The translations under genes and the position numbers were made by a program. From Pseudomonadota bacterium (lineage in GTDB: Bacteria > Pseudomonadota > Alphaproteobacteria > Acetobacterales > Acetobacteraceae), in assembly GCA_021784255.1 (NCBI GenBank), contig JAJXSZ010000021.1, positions 1-18,773 on the forward strand: a stretch of DNA of 18,773 bases, in the 5' to 3' direction. Below the pieces are notes generated by a model. The model saw nothing but the letters and a program-made list of their open reading frames with translations, had not been told where the DNA came from and did not search any database. Positions 6,531 to 14,398 of this stretch are shown piece after piece. The number at the start of each line of letters is the position of its first letter. Position 1 is the stretch's first letter.

Positions 6531-7467
6531 CGGCGGCTTCACCGAGATGCGCGTAGGCGACAAGCCCGAGCATCAGGGCGATGCTTTGCACCGCCGCGCC
6601 CGAGGCGCCCTTGCCGAGATTGTCGAGGCTCGCCGTCAGCACCGCCTGGCGCTGCTTCTCGTTGCCGTGCACGCGCAGGATCATGCGGTCGGTGTCCACC
6701 AGCTCGGCGATGTCGAGGTCGGCGTTGCCCGGCGCGACGCCGACCAGCTCGGCGCCGGCGTAGTGGTGGCGCAGGCAATCCTCGAGGTCCGCGGCTGTGG
6801 GCCGGCCCGGCAGCGTGTCGAGATGCAGCGGCACCGAGACGATCATGCCCTGGCGGATATGCGCGACGGAGGGAACGAAGATCGGCCGGCGCGTGAGCCG
6901 CGCGTTCTGCTGCAGCTCCGGCACGTGCTTGTGCTCGAGCGCCAGCCCATAGAGGTTGAACGCCGGCCCGCCGGTGGCCTCATGCGCGGCGATCAGCGCC
7001 TTGCCGCCGCCGGAATAACCGCTCACCGCGTTCACCGTCACCGGATGGTCGGGCGCCATCAGCCCGGCATCGACCAGCGGACGCAGCAGCGCGATGGCGC
7101 CGGAAGGATAGCAGCCGGGATTGGCCACGCGGCGCGCCTGCGCGATCGCTCGCGCCTGGCCCGGCGCCATCTCCGCGAAACCATAGACCCAGCCCGCGGC
7201 GACGCGATGCGCGGTGCTGGCATCGACGATCCTGGGCGCGCGCTGGCCGAGCTCGTCGGCCAGCGCCACGCTCTCCTTCGCCGCCGCGTCCGGCAGGCAC
7301 AGCACCACGACGTCCACCTCCGCCATCAGCGCGCGGCGCGCGGCGGCGTCCTTGCGCAGCGCCTCGGGCAGGCTTCGCAGCGCCACCGGCAGCCCGGCCA
7401 GCCGCTCGCGGATGCCGAGCCCGGTGGTGCCCGTTTCGCCGTCGATGAAGATGCTCGGAGTGCTCAT
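6523..7467 (-). CDS. argC: N-acetyl-gamma-glutamyl-phosphate reductase
   Basis: ArgC reduces N-acetyl-glutamyl-5-phosphate to the semialdehyde with NADPH, the third step of arginine synthesis. The 314-residue protein belongs to the shorter type 2 ArgC group. The N-terminus IFIDGETGTTGLGIRERL (residues 6-23) is its nucleotide-binding loop, C119 in VANPGCYPSGA is the catalytic cysteine, and HKHVPELQQN and the VSGYSGGGK loop are also recognisable. ATG 7467 is preceded by GAGGGA. The gene follows rpsI on the same strand, after an intrinsic terminator. The rplM-rpsI-argC order is familiar in alphaproteobacteria. Expression may come from read-through of that terminator or from an unrecognised promoter in the short gap. 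The 3' end overlaps the gamma-carbonic anhydrase-like gene by eight bases. Confidence 0.95.
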   Translation of the reverse strand: MSTPSIFIDGETGTTGLGIRERLAGLPVALRSLPEALRKDAAARRALMAEVDVVVLCLPDAAAKESVALADELGQRAPRIVDASTAHRVAAGWVYGFAEMAPGQARAIAQARRVANPGCYPSGAIALLRPLVDAGLMAPDHPVTVNAVSGYSGGGKALIAAHEATGGPAFNLYGLALEHKHVPELQQNARLTRRPIFVPSVAHIRQGMIVSVPLHLDTLPGRPTAADLEDCLRHHYAGAELVGVAPGNADLDIAELVDTDRMILRVHGNEKQRQAVLTASLDNLGKGASGAAVQSIALMLGLVAYAHLGEAADA

Positions 7468-7510
7468 GCTGGTTCCCTCGCGTGAGGATGGTCGTGCGCC
7501 AGGGCTTAAA

Positions 7511-7540
7511 GAACAAGGGGCGGGTCTGCCGACCCGCCCC
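7511..7540 (-). terminator. Intrinsic terminator after rpsI
   Basis: A perfect 10-bp stem (7517-7526 with 7531-7540, GGGGCGGGTC/GACCCGCCCC) with a four-base loop is followed on the minus strand by TTGTTCTTT. It lies 30 bp past the rpsI stop codon and separates the ribosomal protein genes from argC, so it may limit how much transcription reaches argC. Confidence 0.85.
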
Positions 7541-7570
7541 CTGCCCGACGCAAGGATAAGAAGACGCGGA

Positions 7571-8062
7571 TCAGCGCTTGCTGAACTGGAAGCTGCGTCG
7601 TGCCTTGGCACGGCCGTACTTCTTGCGCTCGACGGCGCGGCTGTCGCGGGTGAGGAAGCCGGCGGCCTTGAGGATGCCGCGCAGCTCCGGCTCGTAATAG
7701 GTGAGCGCGCGCGAAATGCCATGCCGCACCGCGCCCGCCTGGCCCGAGAGCCCGCCGCCGACGACGGTGCACTGCACGTCGAACTGGTTGTAGCGGTCGG
7801 CGACCAGGAACGGCTGGGTGATGATCATGCGCAGCACCGGGCGCGCGAAATACTGCCCCACCTTCTTGCCGTTGACGGTGATCTCGCCCTTGCCGGGCTT
7901 CACCCACACGCGGGCGACGGCATTCTTGCGCCGGCCGGTGGCATAGGCGCGGCCCTGCGCGTCGCGCTTCGGCTCGCGCTTCGGCGCGGCCTCGTCGGGC
8001 TGGGCGCTGGCGACGGCGAGGTCCTTGAGGTCGGCGAGTGTGCGGGTCTGGGTTGCGGACAT
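7571..8062 (-). CDS. rpsI: Small ribosomal subunit protein uS9
   Basis: uS9 is a component of the 30S subunit whose C-terminal tail reaches the P-site tRNA. The 163-residue protein carries the core YATGRRKNAVARVWVKPGKGEITVNGK (from about residue 40), the GGGLSGQAGAVRHGISRAL block and the hallmark C-terminus RRSFQFSKR ending in Lys-Arg. It is about 30 residues longer than E. coli S9 because of an N-terminal extension rich in Ala, Lys and Glu, a common alphaproteobacterial feature. ATG 8062 lies three bases after the rplM stop, with a GGAGGGG ribosome-binding site inside the end of rplM, so the two genes form one operon. Confidence 0.98.
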   Translation of the reverse strand: MSATQTRTLADLKDLAVASAQPDEAAPKREPKRDAQGRAYATGRRKNAVARVWVKPGKGEITVNGKKVGQYFARPVLRMIITQPFLVADRYNQFDVQCTVVGGGLSGQAGAVRHGISRALTYYEPELRGILKAAGFLTRDSRAVERKKYGRAKARRSFQFSKR

Positions 8063-8065
8063 GCG

Positions 8066-8530
8066 TCAGCCCCTCCGGTTCTTGCGATTGAGGCCAGCGA
8101 CATCGAGCGGCTGCGGCGCCTGGCCGGCGTGCGGGTGCTCGGCGCCGGCATAGACGTGCAGGTGCTTCATCTGCTTGCGCTGCAGCGGGCCGCGGGTGAT
8201 CATCCGCTCCACCGCCTTCTCGATCACCTGCTCCGGCCGCTTCGAGGCCAGCCGCTCGGCAACCGAGGCGCCCTTGATGCCGCCGGGGTAGCCGGTGTGC
8301 CAGTAGAAGACGGACTGCTCCGCCTTGCGGCCGGTGACGTGGATCTTGGCGGCATTCACGATCACGATCTCGTCGCCGCAATCGACATGCGGCGTGAACT
8401 GCGGCTTGTGTTTGCCGCGCAGCCGGCTGGCGACGATGGTGGCGAGCCGGCCGAGCACCAGCCCGTCGGCATCGATCAGCACCCAGTCGCGTTTGACCTC
8501 GGCGGGCTTCAGCGAGACGGTGGTTTTCAT
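8066..8530 (-). CDS. rplM: Large ribosomal subunit protein uL13
   Basis: uL13 is an early-assembly protein of the 50S subunit. The 154-residue protein shows the family core WVLIDADGLVLGRLAT (residues 16-31), LRGKHKPQFTPHVDCGD, VTGRKAEQ.FYWHTGYPGGIK and HLHVYAGAEHPHAGQAPQPLD. ATG 8530 was chosen because the family starts near MKTTVSLKPAEVKRDW; the open frame extends 19 residues further upstream, but that stretch overlaps the promoter. The Shine-Dalgarno match is weak (GGGAT). A well-formed promoter lies about 30 bp upstream, and rpsI follows three bases after the stop. Confidence 0.98.
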   Translation of the reverse strand: MKTTVSLKPAEVKRDWVLIDADGLVLGRLATIVASRLRGKHKPQFTPHVDCGDEIVIVNAAKIHVTGRKAEQSVFYWHTGYPGGIKGASVAERLASKRPEQVIEKAVERMITRGPLQRKQMKHLHVYAGAEHPHAGQAPQPLDVAGLNRKNRRG

Positions 8531-8558
8531 CGGCACGATCCCATGCAAATCGGCGCGG

Positions 8559-8587
8559 CTTATGGTCGGGAACCGCCGGTCCGTCAA
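8559..8587 (-). promoter_or_regulatory. Sigma70-type promoter of rplM-rpsI
   Basis: On the minus strand TTGACG (8587-8582) is separated by exactly 17 bases from CATAAG (8564-8559). Both hexamers match the consensus well. Transcription would start near 8552, giving a leader of about 22 nt before the rplM ATG. The promoter sits in the 86-bp gap behind the marC-like gene, so the ribosomal genes do not depend on it. Confidence 0.7.
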
Positions 8588-8616
8588 GGGTTTCGTGATG
8601 CGGTAACAGGATACCG

Positions 8617-9246
8617 TCAGTGCAGCCAGCCCTGGCGGATGCCGTCCAGCACCATCTGCGCCGCGAGCCCCGCCAACAGCACGCCGAGCACCCGCCCGAT
8701 CACGCTCGCCCCGGTCTCGCCCAGCAGCCGCGCCAGCCCGCGCGCCAGCAGCAGCGCCAGCAGCGTCGCCCCCATCACCAGCGCCAGCGCCAGCTCGACC
8801 GCGCCGACCGCAAGCACGTTGCCGGCCGCGCGCGCGTGCAGCACCACCATCGTCGTCATCGCCCCCGGCCCGGCGATGTAGGGGATCGCCAGCGGAAAGA
8901 CCGCGATGTCGGCGGTGCGGATCGCCGCCTCGCGCTCGGCACTGGTGCTGCGCAGCACGCCCTTCGCCGTCACCATATCGGCCGCGGTGAGGAACAGCAG
9001 GATGCCGCCCGCCACCTTCATCGCCGCGAGCGAGATGCCGAGCCGCGACATCAGCAGGTCGCCGCCGAGCCCGAACAGGGCGAGCACGGCGAAGGCGACG
9101 AGGCAGGCCCGGCGCGCCTGGCTCGCGCGCTCGGCGGCGGTGTCCTGCGGCGTGAGGCCGATGAACATCACCGCCGTCCCCGCGGGATCGACGATCACCG
9201 CGAGCGCCACCAGCGCATAGAAGAAGAGGTCGGTCGCCTGGCTCAT
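8617..9246 (-). CDS. MarC family inner-membrane protein
   Basis: The 209-residue protein is an integral inner-membrane protein of the MarC/UPF0056 family, whose transport function is unproven. It has about six predicted hydrophobic segments; the first (about residues 6-30) carries the conserved VIVDPAGTAVMFIGLT, and a later one carries PLAIPYIAGPGAMTTMVVL, the second family signature. ATG 9246 is preceded by AGGGCGG. It is divergent from the SulP gene across a 254-bp spacer and lies upstream of rplM on the same strand, with a promoter in between. Early naming of this family linked it to multiple antibiotic resistance, but that link was not upheld for E. coli MarC, so no resistance role is claimed. 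Confidence 0.92.
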   Translation of the reverse strand: MSQATDLFFYALVALAVIVDPAGTAVMFIGLTPQDTAAERASQARRACLVAFAVLALFGLGGDLLMSRLGISLAAMKVAGGILLFLTAADMVTAKGVLRSTSAEREAAIRTADIAVFPLAIPYIAGPGAMTTMVVLHARAAGNVLAVGAVELALALVMGATLLALLLARGLARLLGETGASVIGRVLGVLLAGLAAQMVLDGIRQGWLH

Positions 9247-9500
9247 CCGCCCTGGCTTAGAGCAATACCCGAGCCGATGGAATCGTCGGACCGCGCGTTG
9301 CGCTCGCGGAACCGGCGAATCCGGAGCAACCTGCCGCCGCTGCGCCCGAGCCGACGAAGCTCGGACCGGTCGGCGGCGGCCCTTGAAGCCATGCGGGGCG
9401 ATCGACCAGGATGGCGCACTGAGCGGGGCGCGGCCGCGCGGGGTTCGCGCCGAGGGAGAAGCAGCTCGATGCAGGGCTCTGGCGGGATCGGATCGTCGGC
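9247..9500. other. Divergent spacer between the marC-like and SulP genes
   Basis: This 254-bp spacer has no recognisable gene. Open frames from both sides cross it but have no domain support. It must hold the promoters of both divergent genes, yet I found no convincing -35/-10 pair. The SulP start is itself uncertain, so up to a few dozen bases could be coding. Confidence 0.5.
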
Positions 9501-11210
9501 GTGCGGGTGAGTCTGTTCGCCGGGCTGCGCCCGTTCACGCGCGCGGCGGCGCTGCGCAATGCCGTCGCCGGGGTCACCCTCGCCTCGATGAACATCCCGC
9601 AGGTGCTCGGCTATACCCGCATCGCCGGCACACCGCCGATCACCGGGCTCTACACCGTGCTGCTGCCGCTGGTCGGCTTCGCCACCTTCGGCGCCTCCGC
9701 CCATCTGGTGGTCGCCGCCGACAGCGCCACCGCGGCGATCTTCTCCGGCACCCTGTCCGGCATGGCCACCCCCGCCAGCGCGCACTACATGGCGCTGGCC
9801 AGCATGGTCGCCCTGCTCACCGCCGCGCTGCTGCTGATCGCGCGCATCTTCAAGCTCGGCTTCCTGGCTGATTTCCTGTCGCGCACGGTGCTGGTCGGCT
9901 TCCTCGCCGGCGTTGGCGTGCAGGTCGCGATCGCCATGGCCGGCGACATGCTCGGCCTGGTCGCGAACGCGCACAGCAGCCTGATCCAGGCGCTGCAGCT
10001 CGCCCGCATGCTGCCGCGGAGCAGCCTGCCCTCGGCGCTGCTCTCGCTGCTGGTCGCGACGGCGATCCTGTCGGGCAAGCGCTTCCTGCCGCGCCTGCCG
10101 ATCCCGCTGGTCACCGTGCTCGGCGCGATCGCCGCCAGCGCCGGCTTTCATTTCCGCGCCCACGGCATCGCCGTCATCGGCAGCGTCCCGGGCGGCCTGC
10201 CCGGCTTCGCCCTGCCCGACGTCACCTGGCGCGAGACGCTGGCGCTGCTGCCGGTTGCGGCCTCCTGCTTCGTCATGATCATCGCGCAGAGTGCGGCCAC
10301 CGCGCGCGCCTTTGCCGCCCGCCATGGCGAGGCCGTCGATGCCGATGCCGACATCCTCGGCCTCGCCGCCGCCAACGCCGCTGCCGCGCTCAGCGGCACC
10401 TTCGTCGTCAATGGCAGCCCGACCCAGACGGCGATGGCGGCCCGCTCCGGCTGTACCAGCCAGTTCGCCCAGCTGGTGTTCGCGGGCGTGGTGCTGGTCG
10501 TCCTCCTGTTCCTCACCGGGCCGCTGCGCTACCTGCCGCGCTGCGTCCTCGGCGCCATCGTCTTCACCGTCGCCGTCGGCATGATCGACCTGCAGGCCCT
10601 GCACGAGATCCGCCGCGAAAGCCCGGGCGAGTTCCTGCTCGCGATCGTGACCGCGGCGACCGTGATCGCCGTCGGCGTCGAGCAGGCGATCCTGCTCGCG
10701 ATGGCGCTGTCGCTGTTCCGCCATGTCCGCCACAGCTATCGCCCCTACACCGCGATCCTGACCGAGGGCAAAGCCGGGCACTGGCTGCCGGCCCCGGTCG
10801 CGTCGAGCATCGCGTCCGGCATCGCGACCGAGCCGGGGCTCGTGGTCTACCATTTCGGTGCCGATCTGTTCTACGCGAATTACTCACGCTTCACGACCGA
10901 TCTCCTCGCCCTCACCGACCACGCCCGCACGCCGGTCCGCTGGATCGTGGTCGAGGCCGGCGCCATCACCAACATCGACTTCACCGCGGCGCACGCCATC
11001 CGCGACGTGATCCACCAGCTCGCCGCCCGCCATGTCGTGGTCGCGTTCGGCCGCGTCGCGCCATCGCTGCGCGCGGACATGGACCGCCATGGCATGACCG
11101 CGGCGGTGGGTGCGGCGCGCATCTTCGCCACGCTGCACGAGTCCCTTGCCGCCGCGCGGCTGGCACTGGCCGCGGGGGCGGCGCCGGGCGGGCCGGATAT
11201 CGTTGCTTAG
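9501..11210 (+). CDS. SulP family anion transporter with C-terminal STAS domain
   Basis: SulP proteins carry sulfate, bicarbonate or dicarboxylates across the inner membrane. The 569-residue protein has a multi-pass membrane domain up to about residue 420, including the N-terminal SLFAGLRPFTRAAALRNAVAG, an early PQVLGYTRIAG..PPITGLYT signature and QSAATARAFAARHGE. A cytoplasmic STAS domain spans about 440-550 with VVEAGAITNIDFTAAHAIRDV. The usual serine near the STAS phosphorylation loop is replaced by threonine (IDFTAA). The substrate is not readable. The start is uncertain: GTG 9501 is used, GTG 9507 is equally possible, and neither has a strong Shine-Dalgarno. It is convergent with the ABC permease gene, 57 bp away. 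Confidence 0.92.
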   Translation: MRVSLFAGLRPFTRAAALRNAVAGVTLASMNIPQVLGYTRIAGTPPITGLYTVLLPLVGFATFGASAHLVVAADSATAAIFSGTLSGMATPASAHYMALASMVALLTAALLLIARIFKLGFLADFLSRTVLVGFLAGVGVQVAIAMAGDMLGLVANAHSSLIQALQLARMLPRSSLPSALLSLLVATAILSGKRFLPRLPIPLVTVLGAIAASAGFHFRAHGIAVIGSVPGGLPGFALPDVTWRETLALLPVAASCFVMIIAQSAATARAFAARHGEAVDADADILGLAAANAAAALSGTFVVNGSPTQTAMAARSGCTSQFAQLVFAGVVLVVLLFLTGPLRYLPRCVLGAIVFTVAVGMIDLQALHEIRRESPGEFLLAIVTAATVIAVGVEQAILLAMALSLFRHVRHSYRPYTAILTEGKAGHWLPAPVASSIASGIATEPGLVVYHFGADLFYANYSRFTTDLLALTDHARTPVRWIVVEAGAITNIDFTAAHAIRDVIHQLAARHVVVAFGRVAPSLRADMDRHGMTAAVGAARIFATLHESLAAARLALAAGAAPGGPDIVA

Positions 11211-11267
11211 CCGGTCCGTACCGGGCGGCTTGCGAGATGCTCCGGGACCGAGCACCCGCCGCGCGCG

Positions 11268-11933
11268 CTACCGCTTCGCCAGCCGCCGCTCATAGGCCTG
11301 CGCCAGCAGCGTGGTCGGGAACAGCAGGGCGAAATAGATGAAGGCGACCGCGGTATAGACCTCGAGCGGACGATACGTATCGGCGGTGATCAACTGGCCC
11401 TGGTAGAGCAGGTCGGGCACGGCGATCGTGGAAACGAGCGACGTGTTCTTGAGCTGGATGATCGACTGGTTGACGAAGGGCGGGATCATCCGCCGGATCG
11501 CCTGCGGCAGGATCACGCGGCGCATCATCGTCCAGCGCGACAGGCCGAGCGCACGCGAGGCGTCCCACTGTCCGCGCTCGATCGAGACGACGCCGCCGCG
11601 GAAGATCTCGGCGTAGAAGGCGCCGGTGTAGAGCGAGAGCACCAGCATCGCCGCGACCGTCGCCGGGATCTGCAGCCCCGCCAGCACCGGCAGCGCGTAG
11701 TAGAACCAGATGATCAGCACCAGCAGCGGCATACATCGGAAGAACTCGGTCACGCCGATCAGCGGCACGTTGAGCAGGCGCGAACGCGACAGCCGTGCCA
11801 GCCCCGCGATCAGGCCGATCACCAGCCCGAGCCCGACCGAGCCGAACGTGTAGAGCAGCGTCACCTCGGTGCCCCGCACGAGCAGGGCCTCGTAACGCGG
11901 GATGACGCTGAAATCCCAATGATAGACCGCCAT
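11268..11933 (-). CDS. Polar amino acid ABC transporter permease
   Basis: This is a membrane subunit of a polar amino acid uptake (PAAT) ABC importer of the HisM/GlnP type. The 221-residue protein begins MAVYHWDFSVIPRYEALLVRG, has about five membrane segments and the EAA loop (GQWDASRALGLS...VILPQAIRR, about residues 133-157) that contacts the ATPase. ATG 11933 matches the usual family N-terminus; upstream in-frame codons encode arginine-rich sequence from the intergenic hairpin. The binding protein gene precedes it on the same strand, 47 bp away. No ATPase gene follows: the next gene is the convergent SulP gene. The ATPase, and any second permease, must be encoded elsewhere, or this permease works as a homodimer with a shared ATPase. 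Confidence 0.93.
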   Translation of the reverse strand: MAVYHWDFSVIPRYEALLVRGTEVTLLYTFGSVGLGLVIGLIAGLARLSRSRLLNVPLIGVTEFFRCMPLLVLIIWFYYALPVLAGLQIPATVAAMLVLSLYTGAFYAEIFRGGVVSIERGQWDASRALGLSRWTMMRRVILPQAIRRMIPPFVNQSIIQLKNTSLVSTIAVPDLLYQGQLITADTYRPLEVYTAVAFIYFALLFPTTLLAQAYERRLAKR

Positions 11934-11941
11934 GATGGGAC

Positions 11942-11974
11942 GCGGCCGGCGCCGTCCTGCGCGGCGCCGGCCGC
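11942..11974 (-). promoter_or_regulatory. Strong intercistronic hairpin between binding protein and permease genes
   Basis: A perfect 13-bp GC-only stem (11942-11954 with 11962-11974) encloses a 7-base loop within the 47-bp spacer. No T-tract follows on the minus strand. Such hairpins can protect the upstream mRNA end or partly stop transcription, which would explain more binding protein than permease. That role is inferred by analogy with other importer operons. Confidence 0.6.
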
Positions 11975-11980
11975 TCGGCC

Positions 11981-12826
11981 TCAGAAGGTAAGCTGCGAGG
12001 GAATCTGCGACGCCTTGGCGCCGCCGGCGACGAGCCCCTCGATCATCCACTGGCGGATGTTGCCGAGCCCTCGATTGTAGTCGAGCCAGGCATTCACCAC
12101 CTCGAGCCAGCGCGTGTCAGGCTCGCGCTGCACGCCGAGATTGCTCGGCAGCGCGACGAAGGGGTCATTGAGGATATGATACGTTCCCAGCGACGGGTTC
12201 TTGCCCAGCGCCGCGATCCCCAGCATCGCCGCGAGGACGACCGCATCGACCTTGCCGGTCTGCAGCGCCAGCAGGTCGTCCGTCTCCTCCTTGAAGGCGG
12301 TGATCTTCGCCTTCGGGCAGTAGCGCCGGGCCAGCACCTCGTGCAGCGAGCCGAGATCGACGGCGATGCGGATGCTCGGCTTGTCGAGATCGCCCCAGGT
12401 CGTGGGGTTGAAGCCCGGCTTGGCGATGCAGCCGAACGGATGGATGATCATCGGGTGCGCGAAGGTGATCGACAGGGCGCGCTGCGGCGTCGGGTTCAGC
12501 GCGAAGGCGAGGTCGATCTTGTTCGCCTGCAGGTCGAGCACCGCGTTACCCCATGTGGTCTCGACATAGTGCACCTTGGCGTCGAAGACCTTGGCAAGGT
12601 CGGCAGCCATGTCGATCGCCGCGCCGGACCATTTCCCGGTCGCGATGTCCTTGAGGAAGTACGGGCCCGCGCCGGGCACGACGCCGATCCGCAGCGAGCG
12701 TGAACTGCGCACGCGCTCGAACGTGCTCTGCCCGCTCGCCGCCTCGGCGCTGCCCGCGCCCAGCAGCAGCGCGCCCGCGGTCGCCAGCGAGGCCGCGGCC
12801 AGGCCGCGGCGGGATGGTTTGGTCAT
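11981..12826 (-). CDS. Amino acid ABC transporter substrate-binding protein (family 3)
   Basis: This predicted periplasmic binding protein captures a polar amino acid and delivers it to the adjacent permease. The 281-residue precursor has a signal peptide with SRRGLAA, a twin-arginine-like motif, a hydrophobic core and likely cleavage after AEA (residue 29). The mature protein shows the family 3 fold: RSLRIGVVPGAGPYFLKD (ligand-binding start), GAAIDMAADLAKVF and later VDLGSLHEV and EETDDLLALQTGKVDAVV. ATG 12826 has AGGGGGGA just upstream. The ligand is unknown; the usual 'YPPF' N-terminal motif is replaced by GAGPYF. Whether export is by Tat or Sec cannot be decided by eye. Confidence 0.92.
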   Translation of the reverse strand: MTKPSRRGLAAASLATAGALLLGAGSAEAASGQSTFERVRSSRSLRIGVVPGAGPYFLKDIATGKWSGAAIDMAADLAKVFDAKVHYVETTWGNAVLDLQANKIDLAFALNPTPQRALSITFAHPMIIHPFGCIAKPGFNPTTWGDLDKPSIRIAVDLGSLHEVLARRYCPKAKITAFKEETDDLLALQTGKVDAVVLAAMLGIAALGKNPSLGTYHILNDPFVALPSNLGVQREPDTRWLEVVNAWLDYNRGLGNIRQWMIEGLVAGGAKASQIPSQLTF

Positions 12827-12870
12827 GGTGTCCCCCCCTGTGGTGTGACCTGCCGAGATAAGCACGCCTC

Positions 12871-12905
12871 GCCGCCGGATCGGAAGCGATCCCGGCGGCT
12901 TTTCT
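12871..12905 (+). terminator. Orphan plus-strand terminator-like hairpin
   Basis: On the plus strand GCCGCCGGATCG (12871-12882) pairs with CGATCCCGGCGGC (12887-12899), with a GAAG loop and one bulged C, and is followed by TTTTCT. The neighbouring genes run on the minus strand, so no annotated plus-strand gene ends here. It may end an antisense or small transcript, or act as a stem in the leader of the binding protein gene. Confidence 0.5.
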
Positions 12906-12932
12906 GCGCCTCCCCCGCGCCCCGGTTGGCGG

Positions 12933-12971
12933 CGCGAGCCATGGGCGCGAGCCACGTGCGCGAGCCATGGG
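12933..12971. repeat. Three tandem 13-bp repeats
   Basis: CGCGAGCCATGGG (12933-12945), CGCGAGCCACGTG (12946-12958) and CGCGAGCCATGGG (12959-12971) are consecutive; the outer two are identical. They lie in the 214-bp spacer between the MFS gene stop and the binding protein start. The CATGG/CACGTG cores are short palindromes, which could suit a dimeric regulator, but no regulator is known. Confidence 0.8.
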
Positions 12972-13040
12972 CGGGAAGCCAGGCGGCGCGGCCGCGGGAC
13001 CGTTTCAGCGGATCGGAATCCGGCTCGCGCGCCGGTCACG

Positions 13041-14264
13041 TCATCGCGGTTGCGTCTCTTCGGGCGGGCGGACGCGCCGGAACGATGCCAGCAACGCGAG
13101 GTCGTACCCGGCCTTCAGCGCGCCCCCCAGCAGCAACGGCCAGCCGAAGCCGGCGGCGAAGAGCGGGCCGGCCAGCGATGGCGCCATCGCCGCTGCAAGG
13201 CTGCGCGGGACCGCCGTCGCGCTCGCCGCCGCCGCGCGTTCCGCCGGCGTCACCACCGCCATGACGTAGGAGGAGCGCGTCGGCACATCCATCTGCGACA
13301 GCGCGCTGCGCAGCAGCCACAGGCCAACCACGCCCGCGGGGCTAGACACGAACGGGATCGCCATCACCGCGAGGTTGGACGGCAGGTGCGTCCACACCAT
13401 CGTGTTGATCAGCCCGATGCGCCGCGACAGCGGCACCGCCGCGAGGTAGGAAAACGCGGCCAGCAGCCCCGACCAGAAAAACACCGACGACGTCGCGGCA
13501 AGTGAAAGCCCGACATGGCGCAGCAGCCAAAGCGCCAGCAGCGACTGCACGAACAATCCGCCGCCGAACGCATCGACCGAGAACAGCGCCGCCAGCCCCC
13601 AGACGCGCCGTCGCGACGGCCCGAGCGGCGCCGGCACCGGATCCGCACCGGCGCCGTTCCCGCCGATGCCAGTGTAGATCGCCGCCACGCCGGCGCCGAT
13701 CACCGCATAGAGCAGGAACATCGCGCGCATCGCCGCCAGCGGGGTGACGCCGAGGCCCGGGGCCGCGATCTGTGGCAGCGCGGCCAGCAGCGAGCCGAAT
13801 GCGGCCAGCAGCGACCCCGCGAGGCTGTAGCGCGCAAACAGCGCGGTGCGGTGCGCGTCGGCGACCGACACCGCCAGCCGCGCATGCTCCACCGGCACGA
13901 AGCCGCTGACATCGCCGGCAAACGGATTGAGCGTGCCGGCAAACGCGATCACCAGCAGCGGCACGAACCGATCGAACCAGGCAAAGCCGAGCCCGGTCGC
14001 GGCCATCAGCGCGCCCAGCCCCACCAGCATCCGGCGCGTGCCAAACCGCGCAACCAGGCGCGGCGCCAGCAAGGTCAGACACGCCGAGCCAAGCAGCGTT
14101 GCGGTGGCGAGCGCTCCCACCTGCATCGCCCCGCCGCCGCGCGCCAGGATCGAGGCAGGCAGCAGGATGGCCGCGAAGCCGTCGGCGATCGCGCGCAGGC
14201 CGCGCGCCGCCACGATGCGCCGCGCATCCGGCCCGGCGCTGGCCGGAAACAGCGGCGCGAGCAC
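13041..14264 (-). CDS. MFS transporter
   Basis: The 407-residue integral membrane protein has the size and pattern of a 12-helix major facilitator. The loop after helix 2 (APRLVARFGTRRMLVGLGAL, about residues 66-85) is the MFS motif A region (G-x-x-x-D/R-R-x-G-R/K type). A cytoplasmic centre (about 205-222, GNGAGADPVPAPLGPSRRR) separates the two halves. It looks like an efflux- or sugar-type carrier, but the substrate cannot be read. The start is GTG 14264, with GGGA about eight bases upstream. tRNA-His lies 134 bp upstream on the same strand. No terminator was identified after the gene. Confidence 0.85.
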   Translation of the reverse strand: MLAPLFPASAGPDARRIVAARGLRAIADGFAAILLPASILARGGGAMQVGALATATLLGSACLTLLAPRLVARFGTRRMLVGLGALMAATGLGFAWFDRFVPLLVIAFAGTLNPFAGDVSGFVPVEHARLAVSVADAHRTALFARYSLAGSLLAAFGSLLAALPQIAAPGLGVTPLAAMRAMFLLYAVIGAGVAAIYTGIGGNGAGADPVPAPLGPSRRRVWGLAALFSVDAFGGGLFVQSLLALWLLRHVGLSLAATSSVFFWSGLLAAFSYLAAVPLSRRIGLINTMVWTHLPSNLAVMAIPFVSSPAGVVGLWLLRSALSQMDVPTRSSYVMAVVTPAERAAAASATAVPRSLAAAMAPSLAGPLFAAGFGWPLLLGGALKAGYDLALLASFRRVRPPEETQPR

Positions 14265-14398
14265 GTCAGCGTCCCGCCGGCGTCGAAGAAACAGGCCCGC
14301 GCGGCCACGCCGTTCCGGGCACGCCGGCGATGGTCATCGCCGGCCGCGCCCCTCGCCGGCACACGGACTTTCAGCGCACGGACTTGATGAAGAGCCCC

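Noticed and set aside
8620..9510. 296-codon plus-strand frame opposite the marC-like gene
   Set aside because: It is Arg/His/Gln-rich shadow sequence without motifs, opposite a clear MarC-family gene.
14359..14385. 12-bp direct repeat next to tRNA-His as an integration (att) site
   Set aside because: The copies are only 15 bp apart, lie outside the tRNA and have no integrase or island nearby.
13515..14387. 290-codon plus-strand frame opposite the MFS gene
   Set aside because: It is Gln/Arg/His-rich with no domain; the opposite strand encodes a clear membrane transporter.
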